Below are positions 9,201 through 18,800 of a DNA stretch of 64,000 nt, one piece after another (position 1 is the first letter of the stretch; every line of letters begins with the position of its first letter). The DNA comes from Melanopsichium pennsylvanicum (lineage: Eukaryota > Basidiomycota > Ustilaginomycetes > Ustilaginales). The stretch spans positions 1,302,001 through 1,366,000 of the forward strand of contig OAPG01000001.1 in NCBI GenBank assembly GCA_900208305.1, in the 5' to 3' direction. Below the pieces are notes generated by a model. The model saw nothing but the letters and a program-made list of their open reading frames with translations. It did no database searches and was not told where the DNA came from. A program made the translations under genes and the position numbers.

Positions 9201-11771
9201 CAAGGAGCGCCCGACGGGCTTGGTCGGCCTCACGGTTTGGTCCAGGGGCTTGGCTGCATACCATCGGAGGGTGGCACCGTCCAAGACAATGGTTCGGTCT
9301 GTCTGGGCGTCGTTGGCTTGGAGCTGCCCTTGCGCATGATCATTGGAGTTCTGAATGACCCATTCAGGAACCTCATCTTCCTTCAAGAACACATCAATGC
9401 GGTCCATGGAGACCTTTGCTTGGAAGATCATGTTGATGACCAAGGGCAGAACACTGAGCGGGTTTTGCAACATGCCAAAGAGAGCAAGAGCTGTGAAAGC
9501 CGTCGCAATGTCAAGCTGACGGCCTTCGATCATGGTGTACGAAGCAAAGGCAGAAAGACCAATCGTCAACGGCACCAGATTGAATGATGCCATCAGACCA
9601 GCCATGATCCAAACACCACGGACAAGCCAATTGACTTCCTCGCGTCGAGCACGCATGATACGATCGGACCAACCTCGCTCCCAAGCAAAGAACTTGATGA
9701 ACCTGATAGATGAGATGAGTTCGTTAAGGGCAGTGACACGTTTGTCCCTAGCTTTGAGCAGTTCCTTGTTGTTGGCATATTGCAACATGGTAAAACGCTG
9801 TTGCAAAGGCATCAGGACAAGAGCGGGCAACACACCGACGAAAGCAGACCAGCCAAGCAGCTTGTACAGGAATGTAGTCGCAATAACCAGCTCAAGAGGA
9901 GCAGAATAACCCATGTAGAGTGTGGTGACGGTTACTGAAATCGAGTTTGCGTCGGTAGACATGAGATTGACTACCTTGCCAACAGTTGCTGAGGACTTGT
10001 CGTCGTCCTGCTTCTTCTTTGCTTTTTTGGACTGTTGAGCGTCCTTGGCTGACTTGCTAGCATCTGGCCTGTCCTGATCGGCATTCTGAGGTGTGGCGTC
10101 TACGTCTTTGGTGGGACCATCATTCTGAAGGGCGCCAGAGATATCTTTACGTCGGAGAGCCTTGTCAAAGATGGCCAAGGTGAGCTCGGACTTGATGCGA
10201 ACACCAGCACGTCGACTGTAGTAAAGATGCTGCAGATCGGTTTGAGTCTTGATGAGGGAAGCGATAAGAGCAAAGATAGCAAAGAGGAACGCTTGCTTCC
10301 TGGCTGGATTCATCGACTGATACTTGTTCAGAGTGATGGCGTTGAGAAGAGGCGATGCGTAGAGCTGGAAAGTGCCCTGGTGTGTTGTGGAGACGCCAGC
10401 GGCAGAGAAGCTGTGAATGTCATGACCAGTGCCCAAAACGTGGACTGGCTGTAATTCTTTCTGAAGGGAGCCGAGAATCTGTCGAAGGAAAAAGGGACTG
10501 GCGTAAGCCAGGGTGTAGGACATGAGGGTGAGGAGGAAGTCGAGAGCGAGATCTCTCGAGTTCATCCAAAAGATCTGGCGTACGATGCTGGGTCTCTTTT
10601 TCTCGGCTTTTGCAGCAGCTCTCTCTCTTTCTTCGGGCGATGCGTGGGCGGAAGCGGCTTCGGATTCCGCCTTGATTTTGGCGTAGGCTTGATTGTCAAA
10701 GCTCTGAAGCCGACGCATGTTATTGAGCAGGACCTGAGACTTGGAAAGCTTGCTGAGCTGCGAGACATCGGTCTCTTGGAGCGGTCGTGAAAGGGCAGTG
10801 TTGATGATGGGATTGAGCCAGGAGAAGCTGATCCACTGCCAGAGGGTGCAGTAGTCTTCGAGCGGTGGTGGATATCCGTTGCGGTCGTGCTGCGGGTTAC
10901 GATCGTACACTTGGAGAGGAAGGCACATGATAAGCGATACACCGACGAGCGTGAGCGCGAATGAGAGGATGCTAAAGAGGGGAGCAGCCAGCTCACTGAG
11001 GTGCGGTGGTTGCATGGGCGGATGGGGCATGCCCAAGAGGGAGTGGTAGGCCGTGATAGCTGAGCCGACTAGTTGCAAAGCGTAGAAAACCAGAAGGGGG
11101 TAAGGCGGAGTTGGAGAGGGGAAGAAACAAGATGACAAGCAAGCAAATGCCCAAGCACCAGCTTGCAACATGGCGGCGAGTTGGAGGCTGCTGCTCGTAC
11201 TTCCAAAGCCGGCCTCAGCGCTGATGCGGCCGGCAACGTCGGAACTCAACGTAGCAAAGGCAAGTGCAGCAATCCAAGCTAGCAAATGTGCGATGTTGAC
11301 TGTGCACAGGCCGTACTGCACAGCAGCAGGCTGTTTGGCAGGCCTGCGACCACCAAGACTTTGCGATGCTCTACTGGCAAGAAGAGGCGAGGTCTCTGTA
11401 CCATGGTCATCGTAGGTTGCAGAAGCAGTGCGTTGTGACGAGTTCTTGTTGCTAGCAGTGGTGGAGCCATATCCGTTTGTAGTGTCGCTGATTAGCTCAT
11501 GTGAATGGTTGCTGACGGTGGCGCGGATGTGCTTCTCCTCTTCGGTTGCCTTTGCTTCGAGACGATCGTACTCGTGCACGTCTTCGGGGATAACAAAGGA
11601 GGTGAAAACGCGACCCAAAAAAGAGGATGAAGACTTTGCGTGGTTGGGCGAAATGCGCAAGAGTAGTACGACTAGTATGAGCGCAGCAGGTAGATAGGCG
11701 TCAAAGATAAGAGATAGCGATGTATACGAGGAAATTTGGGGCTCATGCGGAGGGTAACGTGTTGCGACCAT
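6300..11771 (-). CDS. ABC transporter, ABCC/MRP subfamily, Ybt1/Vmr1-like full transporter
   Basis: 1823 residues, intronless, ATG at 11771. Order: N-terminal TMD0-like helices (about 20-300), TMD1, NBD1, TMD2, NBD2. NBD1 has Walker A GPTGSGKSS (about 905), signature LSGGQ (about 1003) and Walker B LILDD. NBD2 has Walker A GRTGSGKST (about 1552), signature FSQGQ (about 1695) and Walker B IIFMDE. The Asp in place of the catalytic Glu after Walker B of NBD1, with Glu kept in NBD2, is the asymmetric pattern of the ABCC family. A Lys/Asp-rich insert (about 590-640) lies in TMD1 before VGKVVNLMSTD, as in fungal Ybt1/Vmr1 proteins, and a Ser-rich insert of roughly 50 residues precedes the NBD2 signature. 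Family members sit mainly in the vacuolar membrane and export organic anions, conjugates or bile acids; the substrate here is unknown. Confidence 0.93.
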   Translation of the reverse strand: MVATRYPPHEPQISSYTSLSLIFDAYLPAALILVVLLLRISPNHAKSSSSFLGRVFTSFVIPEDVHEYDRLEAKATEEEKHIRATVSNHSHELISDTTNGYGSTTASNKNSSQRTASATYDDHGTETSPLLASRASQSLGGRRPAKQPAAVQYGLCTVNIAHLLAWIAALAFATLSSDVAGRISAEAGFGSTSSSLQLAAMLQAGAWAFACLSSCFFPSPTPPYPLLVFYALQLVGSAITAYHSLLGMPHPPMQPPHLSELAAPLFSILSFALTLVGVSLIMCLPLQVYDRNPQHDRNGYPPPLEDYCTLWQWISFSWLNPIINTALSRPLQETDVSQLSKLSKSQVLLNNMRRLQSFDNQAYAKIKAESEAASAHASPEERERAAAKAEKKRPSIVRQIFWMNSRDLALDFLLTLMSYTLAYASPFFLRQILGSLQKELQPVHVLGTGHDIHSFSAAGVSTTHQGTFQLYASPLLNAITLNKYQSMNPARKQAFLFAIFALIASLIKTQTDLQHLYYSRRAGVRIKSELTLAIFDKALRRKDISGALQNDGPTKDVDATPQNADQDRPDASKSAKDAQQSKKAKKKQDDDKSSATVGKVVNLMSTDANSISVTVTTLYMGYSAPLELVIATTFLYKLLGWSAFVGVLPALVLMPLQQRFTMLQYANNKELLKARDKRVTALNELISSIRFIKFFAWERGWSDRIMRARREEVNWLVRGVWIMAGLMASFNLVPLTIGLSAFASYTMIEGRQLDIATAFTALALFGMLQNPLSVLPLVINMIFQAKVSMDRIDVFLKEDEVPEWVIQNSNDHAQGQLQANDAQTDRTIVLDGATLRWYAAKPLDQTVRPTKPVGRSLLSSLKFWKKAPIALEDNVDTPAEDVQEDAEPFQLTSLNFRPPPGKMTLVCGPTGSGKSSLLSAILGEMELLEGTITLPKRPLQLLSGGVSYCSQTSWLETLSIRDNIVFGQYFDQNRYNKVIDCCCLKLDLKTFPDGDQTEIGENGVSLSGGQKARVALARAVYSRSPVLILDDVLAAVDSHTARRLVDECLCGELVKDRTVVLVTHHVETVLPHVAHVVMLDGGRIRASGSPAELKAEGVLSMLVHESSSLDSKGKQAAKDELIEEEAKDAVVEAQVLAQTESGDGKAKTDSKTTVAASGRGKLVKAEGKSTGSVKREIYLMYLSAFGWLAVAGVLLAIMWSRSADVLEKYWLSVWGDAYQHASHADDRLPNPSDNVVPYLSIYAGILLFGYAGTNMSYIVTGLWGVQAGNDLFRRMLETVVRSPTRFFDQTPTGRILNRFTKDVETVDTTLANNIRLVVLFSTASFFAMIAMSFTVPLFMPFLLMLTYVYYRTAVSYVSAARDLRRLESVTRSPIFQSFSELLNGIATVRAFGAQERFLATLFRRLDATQSCNNLFWMTNRWLMLRFDLMGAFTVFGASVLALAGGIDAGLAGIAITQAQVFVQAMYWVCRCWTGFEMDLNSVERMHEYLELDLEPPAVIEDNRPPAEWPSKINSRGIQVKGLVLKYAPELDAVLKGVSFDISAGEKVGLVGRTGSGKSTLALAFFRFVEFTEGSIVIDGINISKIGLEDLRSRLTIIPQDPVLFSGTIRENLDPFNERSDEECLLALRRVNLRTSPISTAAPSALPSRAGSVHEHPIEHHASSSLSTAVNSVVLSTPGQSGSGATIFTLDTKVSEGGSNFSQGQRQLISMARALLRSTSIIFMDEATASVDFETDTQIQKTLRVPSDAADSRNKTTIITIAHRLKTIIDYDRILVMDKGVIAENGSPAALLEQKGIFYEMCRKTGEYEELEVLAKHAAGKNLI

Positions 11772-12175
11772 GTGTGATGTCCATGTCCACTGGCACAGCC
11801 AGAAAGATCGAGCAGAGTGTGGTGCGGTAACGGCAGTCGGAGCGAGAGTCTAACGACAGAATGATGTGGTTAAATGATGTGGTTAAGGAATTCGAGAAAA
11901 GAGGTTAGATGTATATAAGCTTGCACTCTAGTGTTTGGTGGTTAAAAGTGAGGACGAGGCTATTCACAGCGAGCAGATGGGGCTGTGAACAAGCAATAGT
12001 TGAAGCGTGGAATGCTGAGTTGGACGCATATGTGTGTGATTTGCTTTGCATTCCGCAGATGCCAAAAATTCAGAGAGCTGCATTTCTCCCAAACCGGCCC
12101 GATCAACTCGGACGCGTATCCATTCCCGAATGCATTTATTTATCTATTAATTTTATTAGATACTCCAAAGAAGCG
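11772..12175. other. Promoter region of the ABC transporter gene, left flank of the retroelement block
   Basis: About 400 bases upstream of the transporter ATG. A perfect 13 bp tandem duplication (AATGATGTGGTTA twice) lies at 11860-11885. Nothing else is recognised. The copia target duplication begins at 12176. Confidence 0.5.
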
Positions 12176-12180
12176 CTTAG
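12176..12180. repeat. Target-site duplication CTTAG (left copy) of the copia element
   Basis: CTTAG directly precedes the left LTR and is repeated at 24717-24721 directly after the right LTR. Five bases is the usual duplication length for Ty1/copia integrases. Confidence 0.85.
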
Positions 12181-12433
12181 AGTTGTAGGGAATGCTATTA
12201 TTGGCTATTGCGCTGCTATGATGGTTTCGTATATACATGAGTTATGGCTTCGCTTGATCTAACTACTAAGCTAGCCGGGAGTTCTGAGCTGGCCGGAAAT
12301 TGCCGGAAGCTTCAGCTCCGAGCTATTGGATCTGATTGGTCGGTCTAAGGACTATGTGTCAGTCGGGCTGATGGTGGTTGGTTTGTTAGGTCTTTATTGT
12401 GTAACGTCGGATCTTCATCGCGTCGCTTCAACT
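12181..12433 (-). repeat. 3' LTR of the copia element (left copy)
   Basis: 253 bp, identical to 24464-24716 except for three C/T differences at 12228, 12251 and 12341 (C here, T in the partner). The ends are AGTTG...CAACT; canonical TG...CA lies three bases in from each end, but the extra AGT/ACT occur on the inner sides of both LTRs and so belong to the LTR. Confidence 0.92.
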
Positions 12434-13295
12434 GCCTCCCTCAACGGGCGAGATGGCTGGCCAACTTGGCCGTTGCCTCTGTGGCTGGATGAGACCCATG
12501 CCGTTTCTTGCCTTTCGCAGTGACTCCTTTCCCACCGGTTTTGTAAAGATGTCTGCTAGGTTGTCCGCTGTATTGATGTACTTGATATTAATTTTGCCGT
12601 CTTGCACGTTGTCTCGAATGAAGTGATATTTTGTGTCGATGTGTTTTAGCTTCCAATGTTGCTGTGGATCTTTGCTTACCTGTATGGTGCCGGTGTTGTC
12701 AGACAGGATTGTTGGTGTTCCTGTGTCAATTCCAATGGCCTTGAATAGTTGCTGAAAGAATAATATTTCTCTGGCTGCTTCCGTTGCTGCAACAAATTCT
12801 GCCTCTACTGCTGAAAGGGCTGTGCAGCGCTGTAGAGCAGATTTCCAAGCTACTAGGTTTCCGTGGACAAACACGGCCGATCCGGATGAGCTCTTTCTTT
12901 GAGTCGTTGGGTCGCTGGCCCAGTTTGCGTCGCTATGTGCCAGTAACTGTTCTTCTCCCTTTCTTGAGCCATAGCGGAGACAAATGTCTTGCGTTTGATC
13001 GAGGTAATGTAGCACCTTTTGTGCTGCGTCGAAGTGTTCCTTCGATGGCCGTGTCATGTATCGTGCAAGCACGCTAACAGCTTGTGAGATATCAGGTCGG
13101 GTACCGTTTGCTAACCACAGGAGCTTACCTACAATTTGCGGGTAAGCCTTTCGCTCCGCCGGGCTCGCAACTGTAGTGGGTACTGGGATATCTTGGAGTG
13201 GGACACTTGACTTCCTACGGCGTTTATCCAAGTGCTCTTCCAGGATTTGTTTGATGTATGCACTCTGTTCCATGTCGAGCGTTTTGGCTTGACGG
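12428..13295 (-). CDS. Copia pol, C-terminal part: end of RT and RNase H (separated by gypsy insertion)
   Basis: The downstream half of the copia polyprotein. It is open from the gypsy boundary (13295) to a TGA at 12428-12430 inside the 3' LTR. It begins with the RT tail (RQAKTLDMEQ), then a copia RNase H with its acidic residues in place: HSDANWASD, SAVEAEFVAATEA, LSDNTGT and KHIDTKYHFIRD. It lacks its own promoter and start because the gypsy element at 13296-20899 separates it from the rest of pol. In frame it follows directly on the LTRDR residues at the end of the 20900-23365 segment. It cannot be expressed as part of Gag-Pol in its present state. Confidence 0.9.
13292..13295. repeat. Target-site duplication ACGG (left copy) of the gypsy element
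   Basis: ACGG precedes the 5' LTR and recurs at 20900-20903 after the 3' LTR. Removing one copy plus the element restores the copia reading frame exactly. Confidence 0.88.
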
Positions 13296-13477
13296 TGTCA
13301 CCGGTTATGCCTTTTGATATTTTCATTTTGTAATTTTTCATTTTCACACGAAAAATTCGACTTAGCTGCGGCCGAGTCAAGTTATCCCCTTCCCTTGGAA
13401 TCATCATCTCCTTCAGCATCGCAATCAAGCCCTTTATTGTGTTTCCTTTTACTTTAGCTTAGTGATTATCATTGTCA
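13296..13477 (+). repeat. 5' LTR of the gypsy element
   Basis: 182 bp, TG...CA ends. It differs from 20718-20899 only at 13379 (A here, G at 20801). Confidence 0.95.
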
Positions 13478-13478
13478 T

Positions 13479-13494
13479 TGGGGGGCCAACCCGG
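13479..13494 (+). other. Probable primer binding site of the gypsy element
   Basis: TGGGGGGCCAACCCGG starts one base after the 5' LTR. The leading TGG is the complement of a tRNA 3' CCA end, so reverse transcription is likely primed by a tRNA ending GGCCCCCCA. Which tRNA this is cannot be told without the genome's tRNA set. Confidence 0.65.
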
Positions 13495-13759
13495 AAACGA
13501 CTTGCATCGACGAATACCATTAGCATTACCAGAACTATTGATAGCAACTTCCTTAGTAGCATTCGCAACAGCAGTAATAGGTTTGGCGCGTGGCTCAATT
13601 TTTGCCACACGCAACTCAGCCATCCAAATCCATCCGCCCATCCACCATCGGCACCTCCCTAATATTCCTCACTCCTTCCCTTTTTCCGGTAATCAGTAGC
13701 ATTTTTTCAGCAAGCAATTCAATCTTTTCTATTATTAGCAGCTTTTTCCCCGTAGGCGT

Positions 13760-15139
13760 ATGCCGCTTACGACAACGTCTAGTTCACCGCCGCCGCGCCG
13801 CTTTTCCCAGCGAATTGCTGAAAAGACCTCCCCCGCAGTATCAGAGCCCGAGCCTAACGTGCCATCAGCAAGCTTAACGCCGCCAACCGCAATCCAATTC
13901 GCTACCAAGTCTGCAACAAATCCTCGATCGCCAGAAGCCATCATTGCTTCTTCCCCTCTAAGCTCGCCACCCGCATCATCGTTATCAGCACTTTCTCTTG
14001 GCTCTGCGATGACGATTCTTCCCTCTGCATCTTCCAACGGCCATGGTCGTCTGGACATCTTCAATGGCTCGATCGGCAAAGCAGGCAACGGCACTGCTTG
14101 CCACTTTGTCAAGAACTTCGAGGCTTATCTTATCGAACGCGACTTCATTGATGATGAGGCTAAATCTGCTCGTCTCTTCAAGACTCGACTTGATGGAGCA
14201 GCCGAAGCTTGGCTGGAATCACTTCCTTCGACCGTGAGCAGCACTTGGAATTCTCTCAAGATTGCATTCCTTGATCAATACGATAAGGACACCGCCATTG
14301 GCGGCGTAAAGCAAACTCGTTTCCAGCGCTTTACGACTCATCTTCACCCCACGCTCGACCTCTTGCGTGATATCGAGCATTGGGACGAATGGCTTCAACG
14401 TCTGTATGACTTAGCCAGCGATATTCCCGCCGATTACGCTTCCCCGGCTTCTCTTGCTTTTGCGGCCTGGTCTTCCCTCCCTCCCGAAATTCAAGCAACT
14501 ATTGCAGTTCCTAGCGAAACAGCTACTGTGGCCAAATTCGTCAACATCTGCCGTGCCATTCCTCAGCAGAGGTATGAGAGCATTTTGGCCGAGCATGACC
14601 AGAACGAAGAATTTGTTAAGGAGATCAGAGCTCGCAAGCAACGAGATGCTGAGCTCGAGAACCGCATCGTGAACAAGATTCTTAATGCTCAGCGAGCGGT
14701 GTTTCCTCCTTCGCCCCCTCTCGAGCAAGGTGCTATCCAACAGCATCCAATAACTTTTGACCCTTCGCATCAGCAACAGCAGCAGCGTGGCCGTCAAATT
14801 CTGCCGCCTTCCCCTCCTCGCGAACAGCAGCAAGCGCGCATCACGGAGATTGTGCAGATGACCTTCGAGAACACACCTCAAGGCCAAGCGCAATACCAAG
14901 CTGCTTTGCAACAGTTCCAGCGTGACCATCCTCGCGTCACCATGCAGCCACCTCTTGACCAACCTTATCCTCTCACCCCTGGTACTGCGCCAGCTGGTTC
15001 TAACGAATGTCACCGTTGTGGTCACCGCGGTCACTTTAGCACGGCTTGTCCTAATACCCCGGTTCCTCAAGCAGAGCAAACATACCGTCGAATGTTTGGA
15101 GCTAGCTCTCGAGACCGTAGGCGTCAGGGAAACGCCTAA
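13760..15139 (+). CDS. Gypsy Gag (capsid/nucleocapsid)
   Basis: 459 residues, ATG at 13760, TAA at 15137. The N-terminus is Ser/Pro-rich and disordered. A retrotransposon gag capsid region follows (about 115-260; ARLFKTRLDGAAEAWLESLP is typical). Gln-rich stretches come next, then one CCHC zinc knuckle CHRCGHRGHFSTAC at about 417-430 that binds the genomic RNA. Capsid and nucleocapsid form the cytoplasmic virus-like particle. Pol lies in the -1 frame and overlaps the last codons; a G GGA AAC slippery heptamer at 15127-15133 ends four bases before the stop. The gene is complete and free of stops. Confidence 0.93.
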   Translation: MPLTTTSSSPPPRRFSQRIAEKTSPAVSEPEPNVPSASLTPPTAIQFATKSATNPRSPEAIIASSPLSSPPASSLSALSLGSAMTILPSASSNGHGRLDIFNGSIGKAGNGTACHFVKNFEAYLIERDFIDDEAKSARLFKTRLDGAAEAWLESLPSTVSSTWNSLKIAFLDQYDKDTAIGGVKQTRFQRFTTHLHPTLDLLRDIEHWDEWLQRLYDLASDIPADYASPASLAFAAWSSLPPEIQATIAVPSETATVAKFVNICRAIPQQRYESILAEHDQNEEFVKEIRARKQRDAELENRIVNKILNAQRAVFPPSPPLEQGAIQQHPITFDPSHQQQQQRGRQILPPSPPREQQQARITEIVQMTFENTPQGQAQYQAALQQFQRDHPRVTMQPPLDQPYPLTPGTAPAGSNECHRCGHRGHFSTACPNTPVPQAEQTYRRMFGASSRDRRRQGNA

Positions 15140-15714
15140 GCCCTTTGGATTATCGCGACCCAAACCCAGGGGCTAAGACATCCCAAATGGGTCCCAATAG
15201 CATAACGCCGTTTTCTCTTTTCGTTTCAGACTCTGCTCCCCTTCCCTCAAACCAGCCTTCGTGGTCTAAGTCTTCGTATCCATTGCCGCCGCAGGAAACC
15301 CTTGCTCCTACGTCGAGAAAAAAAGGTTTTGTCTCTAGTCTTGGTCTTGTTTCGCAGCCAACATCATATTCGCAATCTCAATCGTATTTGCAATTTTCAT
15401 CGTCAGCAGCTGCGCCTTTGGCAGTACAACAGCAACAGCAAACTCAAACTTCCGGCAACAATGCCGAAATTTTGTCTTCATCCCCCATTCCCCCGGCAAC
15501 GCCACTCCTTGCGACCGAGGCATCTCAGCAGCCCCGCAACGTTGTCGACCTTACAGTCGAATTCCCACTTGCGCGGACTATTGCATTAGTCCAAAGTCGT
15601 CAGGACAAGTCTCGCAGAGTGTCGCCTTCCCCCTCTATTCGCACTCCCTCGCCACCGCCGCACATTCTTGAAGAGGCTCGTGCTCGCCAGTCTAAACAAC
15701 AGCAACCGCCGCAA

Positions 15715-15745
<31 letters not shown>

Positions 15746-15780
15746 AACAGCAGCAGCATCAACAACAGCAACCGCCGCAA

Positions 15781-15811
<31 letters not shown>

Positions 15812-18800
15812 AACAGCAGCAGCATCAACAACAGCAACCGCCGCAACAGCAGCAGCATCAACAACAGCAACCGCCGCAACAGCAGCAGCATCAACAACAG
15901 CAACCGCCGCAACAGCAGCAGCATCAACAACAGCAACCGCCGCAACAGCAGCAGCAGCAACAACAACAGCCGCCACAGCAGCAGCAGCAGCAACAGCATC
16001 AGCAACCGCAGACTCTTCCAGCTCGCAGAAAAGGAGCTGTGGGTAAACCTAAGGCAGACATTCAGGCGTTACAGCAACGGGCGCATTACAGCCGATATGA
16101 CCTGTTCACTCTTTCAGTCATCGTCTCACCAGTCAGAGTCGGTATCAATTCAGATGAGGTGACTCGAGTGGTGGGAAGAGCAATAGTGGACGATGGTGCT
16201 TCAGTCAATGTTGTTTCGCGTACAGCGCTTGATGCCTTACGACTTGACCAAACGCCGTTCACCATTGGCGTGGAGCCCAGCAATACTTATGTGCGTCTGG
16301 CTGATGGACGACGTGTTAAGACAGATGGTAGTGTCACGCTTAGCATCGTGGTTAAAGGAGCAGATAATGAGTTGCCTGCAGAAGAGCTCGACTTCGAGGT
16401 CTTGCCAGTAGCAGAGCTATATATGATACTCGGCAAACCTTGGAAGCAACTAGTCAGCGCCGTTCAGTTTTACGAGCTGGATGTCATCTATGTTCCAGAT
16501 AATCGCATTGCAGGCTTCAATTGTTATTGGATACCGTTGGTTTCTCTTGCGCATCGCCATCGACTAATACCTACCCCAACTACCCCACTCGAAGCAATCC
16601 GCGTGCTCAACTCTACCACACCGCGATGGCCCAACGTTGGAGATTTGGAAAGGCTCAACAGCCCATCGGTCGAAGAACCGCAAGATCAAGATGTTGCTCA
16701 AGTAGCAATTGAAGACAGCGAACCCGTTGACCACGCTATGTCATGGGCAGAGCTCCCTCAGAGTGACATCCAGCCGCAACCAAGAAAGGTCTCATTCGTC
16801 GAGCCAGTGGATGAAGCAGAGTTGGATCGATTGCAGAACCTGTATCCAGTGGAGGATGAAGATCCTGATTACCTAGTTAATCGCAAGCATTATCAAGAGG
16901 AGTTCCGGCCGTACAGAGTCAATGGTCATGAAGATGACGAGTCGGAAGATCGAGCTGAGCGTATAACATCTCTGCTCTTTTCTCAATTCGGTTCTCAAGG
17001 CACCGCCGCTGAACGTCAGCACCTGCAAGCACTGCTTAAAGCTAAGCACATTGCTTTTGCCGAGTCTTCAGCTGATTGTAAGCAGAACCGCAAAGTCATC
17101 TGCGATCCAATCTTGATTTCCGAACCTCCTGATACTGCAAGACGATCTCTAACCCAAGCACTCTCACCACCGCAAAAGGAGTTCCTACATAAGCAGGTAC
17201 GAGATCTTATCAGCAATGGTTTTCTGGTCAAAGTCGATGAAGACCAAGTGCGATGGATCTCAGAAACTAGAATTGTACCAAAGCCTGCATCCGAATTTGA
17301 TTCCAATGTGTCGATCGACGAGCTCCGCAAGCAAGTCAATGCAGCACTCAAGGACGCTGGTCTTGAGTATGATGAGAGCCTGCCACCACCCACGACCATC
17401 TCCACACCTTTACCAGTAGCGGACGCCAAGGCACGGTATCGACTTGTTCACAATTACGCTCCCATCAATCGTTACATGCGGGATGCAGCGTTTGTGCCTG
17501 GCGATATTGCAGTCAAAGCATCCAAGCTTTCGAATAAGCGTTACCTTTTCAAAGGCGATGGTTGTGCCGGCTTCTTCATTGTTGCCAACTCTCGTCTTGC
17601 GACCTTGCTGTCAGTCACATACATCGAAGACCTTGGCTTCTACGGCTATACTGTTATGCCATTTGGATTCAAAGTGGGACCTTCGCTGTACTATCGCTTC
17701 ATTACTACAGCGTTTGGAGACCTATTTGATCGTGATAGTGACTTCTGGATGGATGATGTCGCTGCTGGACATCAGGACTTTGGAGCATACTTTGTTTGGC
17801 TTCGCACATTCTTGGATAGGGCAATTGATACCGGTTTTACATTGGCAGTCAGCAAGTGTCAGTTCCTTCAAGAGGAGATCACGTTCTGCGGCCAAGTTGT
17901 TGGTCAGAATGGCATTAGGATTGACCCAAGTCGATTGAAAGCCATAGTCGACTGGCCAAAGCCGACGACGGTCCGGGAACTTATGGTTTTCCGCGGCATC
18001 TGCTCCTACCTTCGCTCAAAGATCCCTTGCTTTGCTAAAGTGTTCGCCCCGCTTGACGAGCTTACTCAAAAAGTCAAAGACTACGACCAGAGTCTTGATC
18101 AGGCTTGGAACACTAAGCATGATGCAGCGTTCCTTCGTATCAAGCAGGCTTTAGTCAATTCTAATGTGTTAAAGGAACCGAGGTATGATCGGCCTTTCAT
18201 AGTTCAGAGCAATTGGAGTATCGAAGGTATGGGTGCCGTACTCATGCAAGAGTATGAGGTTTGTAAGGACGCCGTTGGCAAGTGGCAGTTGGTTATTGAT
18301 CCACTTGATCGGTCTGCAGAAGAGCAAGGAGTACGCCGTAAGGTTGCTTTCCCCATTGCCTATGCCAGCCGCAAGCTATTGCCTTCTGAAGCTCGCTACT
18401 CTGCACATCTGGGCGAATTAGCTGCAGCAAAGTTTGCACTAGATAAGTTCGCTTCATTCACCTTCGGCCAGCCAATCATCTTGATCACTGACTGCACGGC
18501 ACTGCGCGACATGCTGAGGACGGACAAGATGCCCGTTGCTCATGCTCGATGGCGAGAACAGTTGTTGGCCCACAACATCGTAGAGGTCAGGCACTGTGCT
18601 GGACGTCGGCATCAACTTGCCCATGGATTATCGCATCGACCCCAGGCAGCAACCGATGACCTTCCGCAACCTTTGCAAGAATATGGCATCTTAGCTATCG
18701 TTCCAGATCCTGACGAAGCTCGATCGTCTGCTCAGCGGTATCTTGAACTTGATCGCTTAACAGGACCGCTGCTGCAACGGTTCCAAGGTGATGAAATGGA

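Noticed and set aside
12326..12523. 65-codon frame (and its near copy at 24609-24806) as a duplicated gene
   Set aside because: Both lie mostly in the copia LTRs; the similarity is the LTR repeat itself.
13129..13428. Frame shared with 20656-20850 as a repeated small protein
   Set aside because: The shared part is the antisense of the gypsy LTR.
15586..16005. Leu-rich antisense frame as a membrane protein
   Set aside because: It is the complement of the CAG/CCG repeat in gypsy pol.
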